Source: Marinobacter iranensis
Lineage (GTDB): Bacteria > Pseudomonadota > Gammaproteobacteria > Pseudomonadales > Oleiphilaceae
DNA length: 64,000 nucleotides
Direction: 5' to 3'
Assembly (NCBI RefSeq): GCF_029207565.1
Contig: NZ_JANCMW010000001.1
Coordinates: forward strand, 496,001 to 560,000
Shown: positions 39,788 to 51,304 of the stretch, piece by piece
Numbering within the stretch: the stretch's first letter is position 1
How the letters are laid out: each line of letters opens with the position of its first letter
Position numbers and translations under genes: made by a program
Notes under the pieces: model-generated
Seen by the model: the letters and a program-made list of their open reading frames with translations, nothing else
Told to the model about the DNA's origin: nothing
The model's database searches: none

Positions 39788-39896
39788 GGGTCGGGTATTA
39801 CTCCTGAATATAGTGAGGCCGGGCAACTACGAGGCGCGTATTCTACCGGCCAGAGGTTGTGCTGTCATGGCGGCCGGGCCGGATTACCACATTGAA

Positions 39897-39908
39897 ACGG
39901 TCGACCGT
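39897..39908. promoter_or_regulatory. 12-bp palindrome upstream of gap
   Basis: ACGGTCGACCGT is a perfect palindrome 73 bases upstream of the gap start and just before its probable -35 box, in the mfd/gap divergent region. It could be an operator for a sugar-metabolism regulator; I cannot name which. Confidence 0.35.
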
Positions 39909-39910
39909 AT

Positions 39911-39939
39911 TTGCTGTCTGGGTGATAACGTTGGATAAT
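39911..39939 (+). promoter_or_regulatory. Sigma-70 promoter of gap
   Basis: TTGCTG at 39911-39916 and GATAAT at 39934-39939 are 17 bases apart. Both are one or two changes from consensus. The site lies about 42 bases before the gap start. Confidence 0.55.
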
Positions 39940-39980
39940 GTGCGCCCAATTTTCCAGGTTCCAACTGCAGAGGTTCAAGC

Positions 39981-41450
39981 GTGAGTCACGAACAGATCAA
40001 CCAGCACCTGTCTAACTGGACGGAAAGAGAATCCACCGCGGAAGCCATGATTCCGCTGATCGGTCGCCTCTACCGTAAAAACAATGTGGTCACGTCCGTG
40101 TATGGTCGGTCCATTATTAACCAGTCGGTCATCGACATCATTCGTGCGCATCGCTTTGTGCGCCAGGTTGAAGACAGTGAGCTGTCGGTCCACAATACCC
40201 TCCCGATTCTGCAGGCGATGGACAAAATGGACCTGGGGCGTGGCCACGTCGACATTGGCAAGCTTGCCGTGAAGTTCAAGGAAGAGGGCGGTTCACTCGA
40301 GGACTTCCTCAAGCGCGAAATCGGGCCAATTGTCGGGCAGTACCAGACGCAGTCCGAAGAAGACGCTGAAAACGACACCAAGGACGTTGTGCTGTACGGT
40401 TTTGGCCGGATCGGTCGGCTGCTTGCCCGCATCCTGATTGAAAAGGCCGGTGGCGGCAACAACCTCCGCCTGCGTGCTATTGTTGTCCGCCAGGGGGGTG
40501 CCGACAACGACCTGGAAAAGCGTGCCAGCCTGCTGCGCCGCGACTCTGTTCACGGTCCCTTTAACGGCACGATTACCGTGGACGCAGAGCACTCTGCACT
40601 GATTGCCAACGGTAATTTCATCAAGGTGATCTATTCCCCGGGTCCCGACCAGGTGGATTATACCCAGTACGGCATCAACAATGCGATCGTGATCGACAAC
40701 ACCGGTATCTGGCGCGACGAGGCCGGCCTTGGCCTGCACCTGAAATCGAAAGGTGTCAGCCGCGTCTTGCTGACGGCGCCGGGTAAGGGTGATATCAAGA
40801 ACATCGTCCATGGCATCAACAACGACTGGATTACCAGCGACGACAGAATCCTGTCCGCTGCCTCCTGTACCACCAATGCCATCACGCCGGTACTCAAGGC
40901 TATCCATGACGAATACGTTATCGAGGATGGCCATGTCGAGACGGTTCATTCCTATACCAACGACCAGAACCTGATCGATAACTATCACAAGGGCAGTCGC
41001 CGTGGTCGCAGTGCTCCGCTAAATATGGTTATCACTGAAACAGGTGCCGCGAAGGCCGTTGCCAAGGCACTGCCGGAGCTGAAGGGCAAGCTCTCGGGTA
41101 ATGCCATCCGGGTGCCGACGCCGAACGTGTCCATGGCCATACTCAACCTGAACCTGTCAAAAGAGGTATCGGTTGACGGCGTGAACGAATACCTTCGCGA
41201 TATGGCGCTGCACTCGGAGTTGCAGAAGCAGATCGATTTTGTCAACTCACCGGAAGTGGTCTCCACCGACTTTGTTGGTTCCAGGCATGCCGGAATCGTG
41301 GATGCCCAGGCAACCATTGCCAATGGCAAGCGTCTGATCCTGTATGTGTGGTACGACAATGAAGCTGGTTACAGCGCCCAGGTTATCCGTGTGGTGAATC
41401 AGATGGCAGGTGTTACCTACCCGATCTTCCCGAAACGGGTTCGAGGTTGA
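39981..41450 (+). CDS. gap: Long-form glyceraldehyde-3-phosphate dehydrogenase
   Basis: 489 residues. The NAD-binding motif YGFGRIGRLLA starts near residue 138, after an N-terminal extension of ~130 residues not found in ordinary GAPDH. The catalytic cysteine is Cys296 in SAASCTTNAITP, with the usual downstream histidine region. Long GAPDH of this kind is known next to mfd and nqr genes in Pseudomonas-like bacteria and probably has a gluconeogenic or special role. The start is GTG. A strong terminator follows. Confidence 0.92.
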   Translation: MSHEQINQHLSNWTERESTAEAMIPLIGRLYRKNNVVTSVYGRSIINQSVIDIIRAHRFVRQVEDSELSVHNTLPILQAMDKMDLGRGHVDIGKLAVKFKEEGGSLEDFLKREIGPIVGQYQTQSEEDAENDTKDVVLYGFGRIGRLLARILIEKAGGGNNLRLRAIVVRQGGADNDLEKRASLLRRDSVHGPFNGTITVDAEHSALIANGNFIKVIYSPGPDQVDYTQYGINNAIVIDNTGIWRDEAGLGLHLKSKGVSRVLLTAPGKGDIKNIVHGINNDWITSDDRILSAASCTTNAITPVLKAIHDEYVIEDGHVETVHSYTNDQNLIDNYHKGSRRGRSAPLNMVITETGAAKAVAKALPELKGKLSGNAIRVPTPNVSMAILNLNLSKEVSVDGVNEYLRDMALHSELQKQIDFVNSPEVVSTDFVGSRHAGIVDAQATIANGKRLILYVWYDNEAGYSAQVIRVVNQMAGVTYPIFPKRVRG

Positions 41451-41488
41451 CGGCTGGCTGAAAGCTTAGGGCTGGTCCGAGCCAGAGT

Positions 41489-41525
41489 GAAACCCCGGTC
41501 GTTTTTGCGGCCGGGGTTTCTTTTT
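41489..41525 (+). terminator. Strong intrinsic terminator after gap
   Basis: A ten-base-pair stem GAAACCCCGG / CCGGGGTTTC with a 12-base loop is followed by five T. It ends the gap transcript and separates it from the nqr operon. Confidence 0.88.
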
Positions 41526-41583
41526 GGGTCCCTGTAAACCATCCTCTCTTTACGTTAAGGCACAAACTCCGCAGGGTTTCTGG

Positions 41584-41612
41584 TGGAAATAGTATTCCTT
41601 AATCTCTATAAT
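41584..41612 (+). promoter_or_regulatory. Probable promoter of the nqr operon
   Basis: TGGAAA at 41584-41589 and a perfect TATAAT at 41607-41612, 17 bases apart. A transcript from here would have a leader of about 185 bases before nqrA, containing a short CCGGT/ACCGG stem but no known riboswitch. Confidence 0.6.
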
Positions 41613-41663
41613 TGGCGCGATTTTGGGTACGTCTGACTCCCGCTTCCCATCGCTTTCCTGTAA

Positions 41664-43151
<1,488 letters not shown>

Positions 43152-43155
43152 AACG

Positions 43156-44361
43156 ATGGCAATCCGACAGTTTCTCGATGGTATCGAGCATCATTTCGAA
43201 AAAGGTGGCAAGTACGAGCGCTGGTATGCGCTTTACGAGGCGGTGGATACGATTTTCTATTCGCCGGCGAGCGTGACGTCCACTACCTCTCATGTGCGTG
43301 ATGGTATTGATCTCAAGCGCATCATGATCACGGTCTGGCTCTGTACATTCCCGGCAATGTTCTTCGGTATGTGGAACATTGGCTTCCAGGCCAACAGTTT
43401 TCTGGCTGAGAATCCGGACGCCCTGATGGGCGACGGTGGTCTGCGTACGGCGTTTATCAGTGCCCTGGCCGGTAACAATGCCGCCAGCATCTGGGACAAC
43501 TTCGTCTATGGCATGGCGTACTTCGTGCCCATTTACTTCGTCACCTTCGTGGTGGGTGGTTTCTGGGAAGTGCTGTTCGCTACCGTGCGCCGACATGAGG
43601 TGAACGAAGGCTTCTTTGTAACCTCGGTTCTCTTTGCGCTGGTTTGTCCTCCGACCATCCCGCTGTGGCAGGTGGCCCTTGGTATTACCTTCGGTGTTGT
43701 GATTGGCAAGGAAGTGTTTGGCGGTACCGGCAAGAACTTCCTGAACCCGGCCCTGACCGGCCGTGCATTCCTGTACTTCGCCTATCCGGCGCAGATATCC
43801 GGTGACACGGTGTGGACTGCGGTCGATGGCTTCAGCGGCGCAACTGCACTGAGCTGGGCAGCCAGCGGAGGCCTGGAGGCACTTGAAACCCAGATCGGCT
43901 GGATGTCGGCGTTCATGGGGTCCATTCAGGGTTCCATAGGTGAAACCTCGACACTGGCTGTGCTGATCGGCGGCATTATCCTGCTGGTGATGAAAATTGC
44001 GTCCTATCGTATCGTTGGTGGCGTTATGATCGGCATGATCGGAATGTCTCTACTGCTGAATCTTGTCGGCTCCGAGACCAACCCGATGTTCGATGTGCCG
44101 GCGCACTGGCATCTGGTTATGGGCGGCTTTGCCTTCGGCATGATGTTCATGGCAACGGATCCTGTTTCTGCGGCCATGACCGACACAGGCCGCTGGTGCT
44201 TCGGTATTCTGGTGGGCGTGATGACAGTGTTGATCCGTGTTATCAACCCGGCTTTCCCGGAAGGCATCATGCTGGCAATCCTGTTTGCCAATCTCTTTGC
44301 ACCGCTGATGGACCACTACGTGGTTCAGGCCAACATCAAACGGAGGCTCGCACGTGGCTAA
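43156..44361 (+). CDS. nqrB: NqrB, FMN-bearing membrane subunit
   Basis: 401 residues with many membrane segments. The flavinylation motif SGATA contains Thr230, which receives FMN through a phosphoester bond from ApbE (encoded downstream). Related to RnfD. It carries electrons and part of the sodium channel. Starts 4 bases after nqrA and overlaps nqrC by 8 bases. Confidence 0.97.
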   Translation: MAIRQFLDGIEHHFEKGGKYERWYALYEAVDTIFYSPASVTSTTSHVRDGIDLKRIMITVWLCTFPAMFFGMWNIGFQANSFLAENPDALMGDGGLRTAFISALAGNNAASIWDNFVYGMAYFVPIYFVTFVVGGFWEVLFATVRRHEVNEGFFVTSVLFALVCPPTIPLWQVALGITFGVVIGKEVFGGTGKNFLNPALTGRAFLYFAYPAQISGDTVWTAVDGFSGATALSWAASGGLEALETQIGWMSAFMGSIQGSIGETSTLAVLIGGIILLVMKIASYRIVGGVMIGMIGMSLLLNLVGSETNPMFDVPAHWHLVMGGFAFGMMFMATDPVSAAMTDTGRWCFGILVGVMTVLIRVINPAFPEGIMLAILFANLFAPLMDHYVVQANIKRRLARG

Positions 44362-45157
44362 AGCTAAAGAAACTGTCTCCAGAACGCTGATGGTTGCACT
44401 GGTGCTGAGTATTGCCTTCTCTGTCGTGGTTTCCACGGCGGCGGTGATGCTCAGGCCGGCGCAGGTCAAGAACCAGAATCTCGACATTCGGTCCAATATC
44501 CTCGCTGCCGCTGGCATGCTCGAGGAAGGAGCGACAGCGGATGAAATCGAACAAACCTTCTCGCGCTTCGACGTGCGGCTGGTGGACCTGGATTCCGGTG
44601 AGTATGTCGATCCGGAAACGGTGGGTGTTGAAGACCCGATGAAGTACGACATGTACAAGGCCGCTTCAGACCCGTCCATGTCTACCGACATCCCGGCTTC
44701 GGAAGACAAGGCCGGTATTAAGCGCCGTCCGAACGTGGCCAAGATCTATACCCTGAGTGAGAACGGCGAACTCGTGAGAGTCGTGCTTCCGATTCACGGC
44801 TATGGTTTGTGGTCCACCCTCTACGGGTTCGTGTCGCTGGAAGGCGATGCCAACACCATTGAGGGCTTGGGCTTCTACGACCACGCCGAAACGCCCGGGC
44901 TTGGCGGTGAGGTGGATAACCCCCGCTGGAAGAGTCAGTGGGTTGGCAAGGAAGTGTATGGCGATGAGCTGGAAGAGCCGCAGATTCGCCTGGTCAAGGG
45001 CGGCGTGAGCTCGGGTGCATCCGACAAGGAACACAAGGTGGACGCGCTGTCCGGTGCGACCCTGACGAGCCGCGGTGTGGAGCAACTGGTCAATTACTGG
45101 CTGGGTGACCGGGGCTTCGCGCCGTATCTGAAAAAACTTCGTGAAGGGGAGGTCTGA
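44354..45157 (+). CDS. nqrC: NqrC, FMN-bearing subunit
   Basis: 267 residues: one N-terminal membrane anchor ([20 protein letters not shown]) and a periplasmic domain ending with [14 protein letters not shown], where Thr236 of SGAT is the covalent FMN site. It passes electrons between NqrB and NqrD/E components. It overlaps nqrB by 8 bases; nqrD starts two bases after it. Confidence 0.97.
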   Translation: MAKAKETVSRTLMVALVLSIAFSVVVSTAAVMLRPAQVKNQNLDIRSNILAAAGMLEEGATADEIEQTFSRFDVRLVDLDSGEYVDPETVGVEDPMKYDMYKAASDPSMSTDIPASEDKAGIKRRPNVAKIYTLSENGELVRVVLPIHGYGLWSTLYGFVSLEGDANTIEGLGFYDHAETPGLGGEVDNPRWKSQWVGKEVYGDELEEPQIRLVKGGVSSGASDKEHKVDALSGATLTSRGVEQLVNYWLGDRGFAPYLKKLREGEV

Positions 45158-45159
45158 TC

Positions 45160-45825
45160 ATGGCAGACGCTTCAGCCAAACAGGTTCTTTTCGAGCCGAT
45201 ATTCAGTAATAACCCGATTGCTCTGCAGATCCTGGGGATCTGCTCGGCACTGGCGGTGACCACCAGCATGAACGTAACCCTGGTTATGTGCATGGCGGTT
45301 ATCGCGGTAACGGCCTTCTCCAACCTGGCCGTGTCGCTGGTTCGCACGCAAATCCCGGGCAGTATCCGGATTATCGTGCAGATGACCATCATTGCCTCCC
45401 TGGTTATCGTTGTGGATCAGATACTCAAGGCCTACGCCTATGAAATCAGCAAGCAGCTCTCGGTATTCGTTGGTCTGATCATCACCAACTGTATCGTTAT
45501 GGGCCGGGCTGAGGGCTTTGCCATGAAGAACGGCCCCTGGTTGAGCTTCCTCGACGGCATTGGTAACGGCCTTGGCTATTCGGTATTGCTTATCTTTGTA
45601 GCGTTCTTCCGTGAACTTCTGGGTGCGGGCTCGCTGTTCGGCGTGTCCCTGATGCCGGTTGTGAACGAAGGTGGCTGGTACATTCCTAATGGCCTGCTAC
45701 TGCTGCCGCCAAGTGCGTTCTTTATTATTGGTCTTACCATCTGGGGTCTGCGGACCTGGAAGCCGGAGCAGGTGGAAGAGCCTGACTTCAAGATGTCCCG
45801 CCACACCGTTAAGGAGGCCTTCTGA
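45160..45825 (+). CDS. nqrD: NqrD membrane subunit
   Basis: 221 residues, six membrane segments, homologous to RnfE. The segments include [20 protein letters not shown] and [20 protein letters not shown], with the conserved Cys in [13 protein letters not shown] that helps bind an iron-sulphur centre shared with NqrE. The last base overlaps the nqrE start. Confidence 0.97.
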   Translation: MADASAKQVLFEPIFSNNPIALQILGICSALAVTTSMNVTLVMCMAVIAVTAFSNLAVSLVRTQIPGSIRIIVQMTIIASLVIVVDQILKAYAYEISKQLSVFVGLIITNCIVMGRAEGFAMKNGPWLSFLDGIGNGLGYSVLLIFVAFFRELLGAGSLFGVSLMPVVNEGGWYIPNGLLLLPPSAFFIIGLTIWGLRTWKPEQVEEPDFKMSRHTVKEAF

Positions 45826-46433
45826 TGGAACACTATATCAGTCTGATCCTGAAGGCCATTTTCGTTGAAAACATGGCGCTGGCCTTCTTCCTGGGGATGT
45901 GTACCTTCATCGCGATCTCCAAGAAGATCGAAGCCGCCGCCGGCCTGGGTATCGCCGTTGTCGTGGTACTGACGATTACCGTTCCGGTGAACAACCTGCT
46001 CTATAACACCATCCTTCGGGAAGGTGCGCTGGACTGGGCAGGTTTGCCGAATGTTGACCTGAGCTTCTTGGGCCTGCTTACGTATATCGGTGTCATTGCC
46101 GCGCTTATCCAGATTATGGAAATGATACTGGACAAGTACATCCCGGCTCTATACGCCGCACTGGGTGTGTTCCTGCCGTTGATTACGGTGAACTGCGCCA
46201 TCCTGGGCGCATCACTGTTCATGGTCGAGCGGGACTACACCTTTAGCGAGAGCGTGGTTTACGGGTTTGGCGCGGGTGTTGGCTGGGCATTGGCAATCCT
46301 TGCCCTGGCCGGCATTCGCGAGAAGCTCAAGTACAGCGATGTTCCCGAAGGGCTGCGAGGCCTGGGTATCACCTTCATTACGGTTGGTCTGATGTCCCTC
46401 GGCTTTATGTCGTTCTCAGGTATTTCACTGTAA
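45825..46433 (+). CDS. nqrE: NqrE membrane subunit
   Basis: 202 residues, six membrane segments, homologous to RnfA and inverted relative to NqrD in the membrane. Key elements: [20 protein letters not shown] and [16 protein letters not shown], whose cysteine pairs with those of NqrD. Overlaps nqrD by one base and is 37 bases before nqrF. Confidence 0.97.
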   Translation: MEHYISLILKAIFVENMALAFFLGMCTFIAISKKIEAAAGLGIAVVVVLTITVPVNNLLYNTILREGALDWAGLPNVDLSFLGLLTYIGVIAALIQIMEMILDKYIPALYAALGVFLPLITVNCAILGASLFMVERDYTFSESVVYGFGAGVGWALAILALAGIREKLKYSDVPEGLRGLGITFITVGLMSLGFMSFSGISL

Positions 46434-46470
46434 TCAACCCGGTGATTCGATTTAACGAAAAGGCGAGACC

Positions 46471-47697
46471 ATGAATACAGAAATTATTCTCGGCGTGGTC
46501 ATGTTCACCGTTATCGTGCTGGCCCTTGTCGCGGTCATTCTCGCGGCACGGTCCAGACTCGTAAGCACCGGTGATGTGACCATTGAAGTCAACGACGACC
46601 CAGAGCATACACTGACGACGGAAGCCGGTGGCAAGCTGCTGGGTACGCTGGCCGGAAACGGCATCTTCCTGTCCTCCGCCTGTGGCGGCGGCGGTACCTG
46701 CGCCCAGTGCAAGTGTAAGGTCCTCGAAGGCGGCGGCGCGATGCTGCCAACGGAAAAGACCCACTTCACCAACCGTGAAGAGAAAGAAGGCTGGCGCCTG
46801 TCCTGCCAGGTTCCGGTGAAACAGGACATGAAGGTGGAGGTACCGGAAGAGTTCTTCGGCGTCAAGAAGTGGGAATGCGAGGTTGTCTCCAACCATAACG
46901 TGGCCACTTTCATCAAGGAACTGGTGCTGAAGCTTCCCGAAGGCGAGGAAGTGGATTTCCGTGCAGGTGGTTACGTGCAGCTTGAGTGCCCTCCCTACGA
47001 AATTCCGTTCAAGGACTTCGTCGTCGAGGAAGAGTTCCATGAAGACTGGGACAAGCATGATATCTGGCGTTACAAGGCCGTGAACAAGGAGGAGACCATC
47101 CGTGCCTACTCCATGGCCAACTATCCGGAAGAGAAGGGTGTGCTCAAGTTCAACATCCGGATTGCCACTCCGCCTCCGGGTACGGACCATCCGCCGGGCA
47201 TCATGTCCTCCTATGTCTTCAACCTGAAGCCGGGTGACAAGGTGACTGTGATGGGGCCGTTCGGCGAGTTCTTCGCCAAGAAGACAGACGCCGAAATGGT
47301 ATTCATCGGTGGTGGTGCCGGTATGGCGCCCATGCGTTCCCACATTTTTGACCAGCTCAAGCGCCTGGAGTCCAAGCGCAAGATCAGCTTCTGGTACGGT
47401 GCACGAAGTGTCCGGGAGATGTTCTATGTGGAGGATTTCGACATGCTGGCGAAAGAGAACGACAATTTCGAGTGGCATGTGGCACTGTCCGACGCGCTGC
47501 CGGAGGATAACTGGGAAGGTCCGACAGGCTTCATCCATAACGTGCTGTATGAGAAGTATCTCAAGGACCATCCAGCGCCCGAGGATTGTGAATACTACAT
47601 GTGTGGGCCCCCCATCATGAACGCCTCATGCATCAAGATGTTGAAGGATCTGGGTGTTGAGGACGAGAACATCATGCTGGATGACTTCGGGGGTTAA
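46471..47697 (+). CDS. nqrF: NqrF, NADH-oxidising subunit
   Basis: 408 residues: an N-terminal membrane anchor, a 2Fe-2S ferredoxin domain with its cysteines in [17 protein letters not shown], an FAD domain (RAYSMANYP), and an NADH-binding domain ([12 protein letters not shown]). It takes electrons from NADH into the complex. It starts 37 bases after nqrE and ends 8 bases before apbE. Confidence 0.97.
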   Translation: MNTEIILGVVMFTVIVLALVAVILAARSRLVSTGDVTIEVNDDPEHTLTTEAGGKLLGTLAGNGIFLSSACGGGGTCAQCKCKVLEGGGAMLPTEKTHFTNREEKEGWRLSCQVPVKQDMKVEVPEEFFGVKKWECEVVSNHNVATFIKELVLKLPEGEEVDFRAGGYVQLECPPYEIPFKDFVVEEEFHEDWDKHDIWRYKAVNKEETIRAYSMANYPEEKGVLKFNIRIATPPPGTDHPPGIMSSYVFNLKPGDKVTVMGPFGEFFAKKTDAEMVFIGGGAGMAPMRSHIFDQLKRLESKRKISFWYGARSVREMFYVEDFDMLAKENDNFEWHVALSDALPEDNWEGPTGFIHNVLYEKYLKDHPAPEDCEYYMCGPPIMNASCIKMLKDLGVEDENIMLDDFGG

Positions 47698-47705
47698 CTG
47701 GCTCC

Positions 47706-48755
47706 ATGACATTCAGCAAGTTCCGGCCCGTCAGGGTGGTTGTGGCCAGCGCCTTACTGGTGCTGGCCCTGGCCACGCTGACGGGTTGTTCAGTTGAGGA
47801 CGAGGAAAAGGTCTGGGAGATTGCGGGGCCGATGTTCGGGACCCGTTATCATATCAACGTCGTATTGACGGAAGATACGGAGCGGCTGGAGAATCTTTCG
47901 CAAGGCATTGAAAAGGTTCTGGAAGACGTGGATGCCTCAATGTCGACCTGGCGGGAGGATTCCGAGCTTTCGCGATTCAACAACCTGGAAGACCAGTCTG
48001 AATGGGTTGAAATCTCCCCACCGCTTCACGAAGTACTCACCACGGCCCGCAAGGTATCCGAACTGACGGATGGTGCTTTTGATGTCACTATCGGCCCGGT
48101 CGTTAATCTGTGGGGGTTTGGGCCGGATGCGCGCCCGGACAAGATTCCTGGTGACGACGAGTTGGCGGCCAGGCTCGCAAAAACCGGTTATGGCAAGCTG
48201 GAACTCCGGTCTGATCCGCCGGCACTTCGGGCCAGCCCCAATCAGTACATTGATCTGTCTGCCATTGCCAAGGGGTATGGCGTGGACGCCGTTGCGAGTT
48301 ACCTGAAGGAAGAGGGTATAACCGCGTATCTTGTGGAAATTGGCGGTGAAGTCCAGGCTTTTGGCCGTAAACCGGATGGAGAGGCTTGGCGTCTGGCCAT
48401 TGAGCAGCCGGTGTCGGAAAGACGCGAAATCAACCGCGTGGTTGCCCTCGACAGCCATGCAATGGCAACCTCCGGAGACTATCGTAACTACTACGAATCG
48501 GAAGGTCGGCGCTTTTCACATACAATAGACCCCAAGGATGGCAGGCCTATCAGCCACACACTGGCTTCGGTGACTGTTATTTCAGACAACTGCATGATGG
48601 CAGATGCGCTGGCAACGGCATTCAACGTGATGGGGCACGAGCAGGCAAAATCGCTCGCTACCCGTGAAAATATTGCCGCGTATTTTATCGTTCGGGGCGA
48701 CGACGGGTTTGAAACGGATTACACGCCCGCTTTCTCCTCATTCCTGGCTAATTGA
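47706..48755 (+). CDS. apbE: ApbE, FMN transferase for Nqr
   Basis: 349 residues. A lipoprotein signal with lipobox LTGC near residue 29 sends it to the periplasm as a membrane-bound lipoprotein. The ApbE core shows the typical MFGTRYHINV and STWREDSELSRFNN near the start, and DLSAIAKGYGVDAV and EIGGEVQAFG further on. It attaches FMN to threonines of NqrB and NqrC. Position between nqrF and nqrM agrees. Confidence 0.96.
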   Translation: MTFSKFRPVRVVVASALLVLALATLTGCSVEDEEKVWEIAGPMFGTRYHINVVLTEDTERLENLSQGIEKVLEDVDASMSTWREDSELSRFNNLEDQSEWVEISPPLHEVLTTARKVSELTDGAFDVTIGPVVNLWGFGPDARPDKIPGDDELAARLAKTGYGKLELRSDPPALRASPNQYIDLSAIAKGYGVDAVASYLKEEGITAYLVEIGGEVQAFGRKPDGEAWRLAIEQPVSERREINRVVALDSHAMATSGDYRNYYESEGRRFSHTIDPKDGRPISHTLASVTVISDNCMMADALATAFNVMGHEQAKSLATRENIAAYFIVRGDDGFETDYTPAFSSFLAN

Positions 48756-48767
48756 CGGAGAGGTCTT

Positions 48768-49016
48768 ATGGGTACTTTTCTGCTGGTCCTGATGATTGTC
48801 GTATTGCTCGTTGCAGCGATGTCAGTCGGGGTTATCTTTGGTCGCAAGCCGATCAGCGGCACCTGCGGCGGAATTGGTGCCATGGGTATCAGCAAATCCT
48901 GTGACATCTGTGGCGGCAACACACAGAAATGTGAAGAAGAGAATGAACGCCTGGCCAACGAGGGCAAATCGGCGGAGGCACTGAGTTATGACGCCTCCCG
49001 TAATGGCGACCGCTGA
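48768..49016 (+). CDS. nqrM: NqrM, Na+-NQR maturation factor
   Basis: 82 residues: an N-terminal membrane segment (TFLLVLMIVVLLVAAMSVGVIF) and a short tail with cysteines in SGTCGGIGAMGISKSCDICGG. NqrM (formerly DUF539) is required to place the iron centre between NqrD and NqrE. It has GAGAGG before ATG and lies 12 bases after apbE, the normal position. Confidence 0.94.
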   Translation: MGTFLLVLMIVVLLVAAMSVGVIFGRKPISGTCGGIGAMGISKSCDICGGNTQKCEEENERLANEGKSAEALSYDASRNGDR

Positions 49017-49044
49017 TCCTGCTTCACGAATTCATAATAATCCC

Positions 49045-49109
49045 GGGAGCTTCTGAAAAGCGCCTGCGCCCTGCCAGCGCGCATCTGCAGGGTCTTTTCA
49101 GAGGCTCCC
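49045..49109. other. Long nested hairpin between nqrM and sthA
   Basis: Outer arms of 16 bases (GGGAGCTTCTGAAAAG at 49045 and CTTTTCAGAGGCTCCC at 49094) pair with only one G-T; inside, CCCTGC (49069) and GCAGGG (49087) form a second stem. No T-run follows, so it is not a standard terminator. It could end nqr mRNA with Rho, protect it from decay, or lead sthA. Confidence 0.65.
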
Positions 49110-49138
49110 TCACGACGTAGATAAGGAGTCACTGCAGA

Positions 49139-50530
49139 ATGGCAGAACATCATTACGACGTCGTCGTTATCGGCGCGGGACCTTCAGGAGAAGGTGCGGC
49201 GATGAATGCGACGAAACACGGCAAGCGTGTCGCAATCATCGAAGACAAGCCCACCGTTGGCGGTAACTGTACCCACTGGGGCACCATACCCTCAAAGGCA
49301 CTGCGTCATTCGGTCAAACAGATCATCACCTTCAATACCAATCAGATGTTCCGGGACATTGGTGAGCCACGTTGGTTCTCTTTTCCCCGCGTCCTGCAGA
49401 ATGCTCAAAAGGTTATTGGCAAGCAGGTGAAACTGCGGACCCAGTTCTACGCCCGTAACCGGGTGGACCTGATCAACGGTCGTGCCAGTTTTATCGACAG
49501 CAACCGTCTTGAGATTCGTGGTAACAAGTCCCATGAAGTCCTCCACTTCAAGCAGGCGGTGGTCGCAACCGGCTCACGCCCCTATCTTCCGCCCGATGTG
49601 GACTTCCGCCATCACCGTATCTACAACTCGGACACCATACTGAACCTGTCCCATACGCCCCGGACGCTGATTATTTACGGTGCCGGTGTCATCGGTTCCG
49701 AGTACGCCTCCATTTTTGCCGGCCTGGGGGTGAAGGTTGACCTGATCAACCCCGGTAGCCGCCTGCTCACCTTCCTGGATGATGAAATTTCCGATGCCCT
49801 GAGCTACCACCTGCGCAATAACGGTGTGCTGGTTCGGCACAATGAGGAGTACGAGTCGGTTGATGGCGATGACCACGGCGTTGTGCTGTCGCTGAAATCC
49901 GGCAAGAAAATCCGTGCCGATGCCTTTCTCTGGTGTAACGGCCGTAGCGGTAACACCGAGAAGCTGGGGCTGGAGAATATCGGCCTGACGCCTAACGGCC
50001 GTGGCCAGTTGGCTGTAGATGATCACTATCGGACAGACGTGGAAAACATCTACGCGGCCGGGGATGTGATCGGTTGGCCAAGCCTTGCCAGTGCCGCCTA
50101 CGACCAGGGCCGCTCCGCGTCATCTGACATCGTTAAGGATGACTACTTCCGGCTGGTGTCCGATGTGCCGACAGGCATCTACACCCTTCCGGAAATCAGC
50201 TCTGTTGGTAAAACCGAGCGCGAGTTGACCGAAGCCAAGGTGCCCTATGAAGTGGGGCAGGCGTTCTTCAAGGACCTGGCGCGGGCACAGATTACCGGTG
50301 ACCCGGTGGGCATGCTAAAGATCCTGTTCCATCGTGAATCCCGCCAGCTTCTGGGGATCCACTGTTTTGGTGACCAGGCTGCGGAGATTGTTCACATCGG
50401 CCAGGCCATCATGAACCAGGAAGGCGAAGCCAACTCCCTGAATTACTTCATTAACACCACCTTCAACTACCCGACCATGGCCGAGGCCTACCGGGTAGCT
50501 GCACTAAACGGTCTGAACCGGATTTTCTGA
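49139..50530 (+). CDS. sthA: SthA, soluble pyridine nucleotide transhydrogenase
   Basis: 463 residues of the flavoprotein disulphide reductase fold. The FAD motif [11 protein letters not shown] is at the N-terminus, [16 protein letters not shown] is the SthA version of the redox site (the two-cysteine pair of lipoamide dehydrogenases is missing), and [17 protein letters not shown] is the NAD site. It re-oxidises NADPH to feed NADH, which fits its place after the NADH-consuming nqr operon. AAGGAG lies upstream. It overlaps the convergent glycerophosphodiesterase by 27 bases. Confidence 0.95.
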   Translation: MAEHHYDVVVIGAGPSGEGAAMNATKHGKRVAIIEDKPTVGGNCTHWGTIPSKALRHSVKQIITFNTNQMFRDIGEPRWFSFPRVLQNAQKVIGKQVKLRTQFYARNRVDLINGRASFIDSNRLEIRGNKSHEVLHFKQAVVATGSRPYLPPDVDFRHHRIYNSDTILNLSHTPRTLIIYGAGVIGSEYASIFAGLGVKVDLINPGSRLLTFLDDEISDALSYHLRNNGVLVRHNEEYESVDGDDHGVVLSLKSGKKIRADAFLWCNGRSGNTEKLGLENIGLTPNGRGQLAVDDHYRTDVENIYAAGDVIGWPSLASAAYDQGRSASSDIVKDDYFRLVSDVPTGIYTLPEISSVGKTERELTEAKVPYEVGQAFFKDLARAQITGDPVGMLKILFHRESRQLLGIHCFGDQAAEIVHIGQAIMNQEGEANSLNYFINTTFNYPTMAEAYRVAALNGLNRIF

Positions 50531-51304
50531 TTCGGTTTTTTCGGCGGTATGTTGTCCGCAGGGAAGCTGTAGGGCAGCTCTCGCCCGGTTCTCGAAAAAC
50601 ATCCGGGAACTGGTAGGGTAGTCGGTAATAATGCTGTCGACGCCTTTGGCCTCAAGCTGGAGCATGTCGTGGATGCGATTAACCGTCCAGGTGGACACGT
50701 GCATGCCTCTGCGGTGGGCATCGTCCACGACGGCTTCCGTGCAGATACGCCAGCCGATGCAGAGAAAGTCGCAGTGTAGCCGGGCGGCGGTGTTGACCGG
50801 CCGCGGAAATTTCCGGTCCGTCACCAGCCCGATACGCACCTTGCGGTCACGGCGGCGAGCTTCCTGCAGGAATCCGTTGTCAGAGGAAGTAATCGCAACC
50901 CGATCGTACAGATCGCGGCGCTGGATGATTTCCGTGAGCCGGTTGCACAGGACATTCAGCCGTTGGCGGCTGTCCTTCTTCACTTCCAGTTGCAGGTGCT
51001 CAAAATCCGGGAACTCGTTCAGCAGCGCCTCCAGGGTGGGGATGCCCGCTTTCTTTGGCCAGCTCGTGGTATTGCGCCTGGCGTCCATATCAGCCAGTTC
51101 CGCAGTGGTGTAACTGGCAACATTGCCATTCTGCCCCGTCGTTCGATCAACGGTAAGGTCATGAATAACCACTGGCTTTCCGTCTTTTGACAACACAAGG
51201 TCAAGCTCAAAATGCCGCACGCCATGACGATAGGCATGGGTAAATCCTGCCAGGGTATTCTCCGGGGCTTCTCCTTTTGCGCCCCTGTGCCCGTATACGA
51301 TCAT
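50504..51304 (-). CDS. Glycerophosphodiester phosphodiesterase
   Basis: 266 residues with the GDPD motifs [14 protein letters not shown] near the start and [17 protein letters not shown], which hold the metal and general-acid residues. Hydrolyses deacylated phospholipids to glycerol 3-phosphate. It lacks a signal peptide and is probably cytoplasmic (UgpQ type). ATG 51304 overlaps the DAHP synthase stop by 4 bases (ATGA); the longer frame to 51367 is unlikely. Confidence 0.92.
   Translation of the reverse strand: MIVYGHRGAKGEAPENTLAGFTHAYRHGVRHFELDLVLSKDGKPVVIHDLTVDRTTGQNGNVASYTTAELADMDARRNTTSWPKKAGIPTLEALLNEFPDFEHLQLEVKKDSRQRLNVLCNRLTEIIQRRDLYDRVAITSSDNGFLQEARRRDRKVRIGLVTDRKFPRPVNTAARLHCDFLCIGWRICTEAVVDDAHRRGMHVSTWTVNRIHDMLQLEAKGVDSIITDYPTSSRMFFENRARAALQLPCGQHTAEKTESENPVQTV

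Noticed and set aside
46405..47571. 388-codon frame on - opposite nqrF
   Set aside because: Pure antisense of a strongly conserved gene; no independent motifs.
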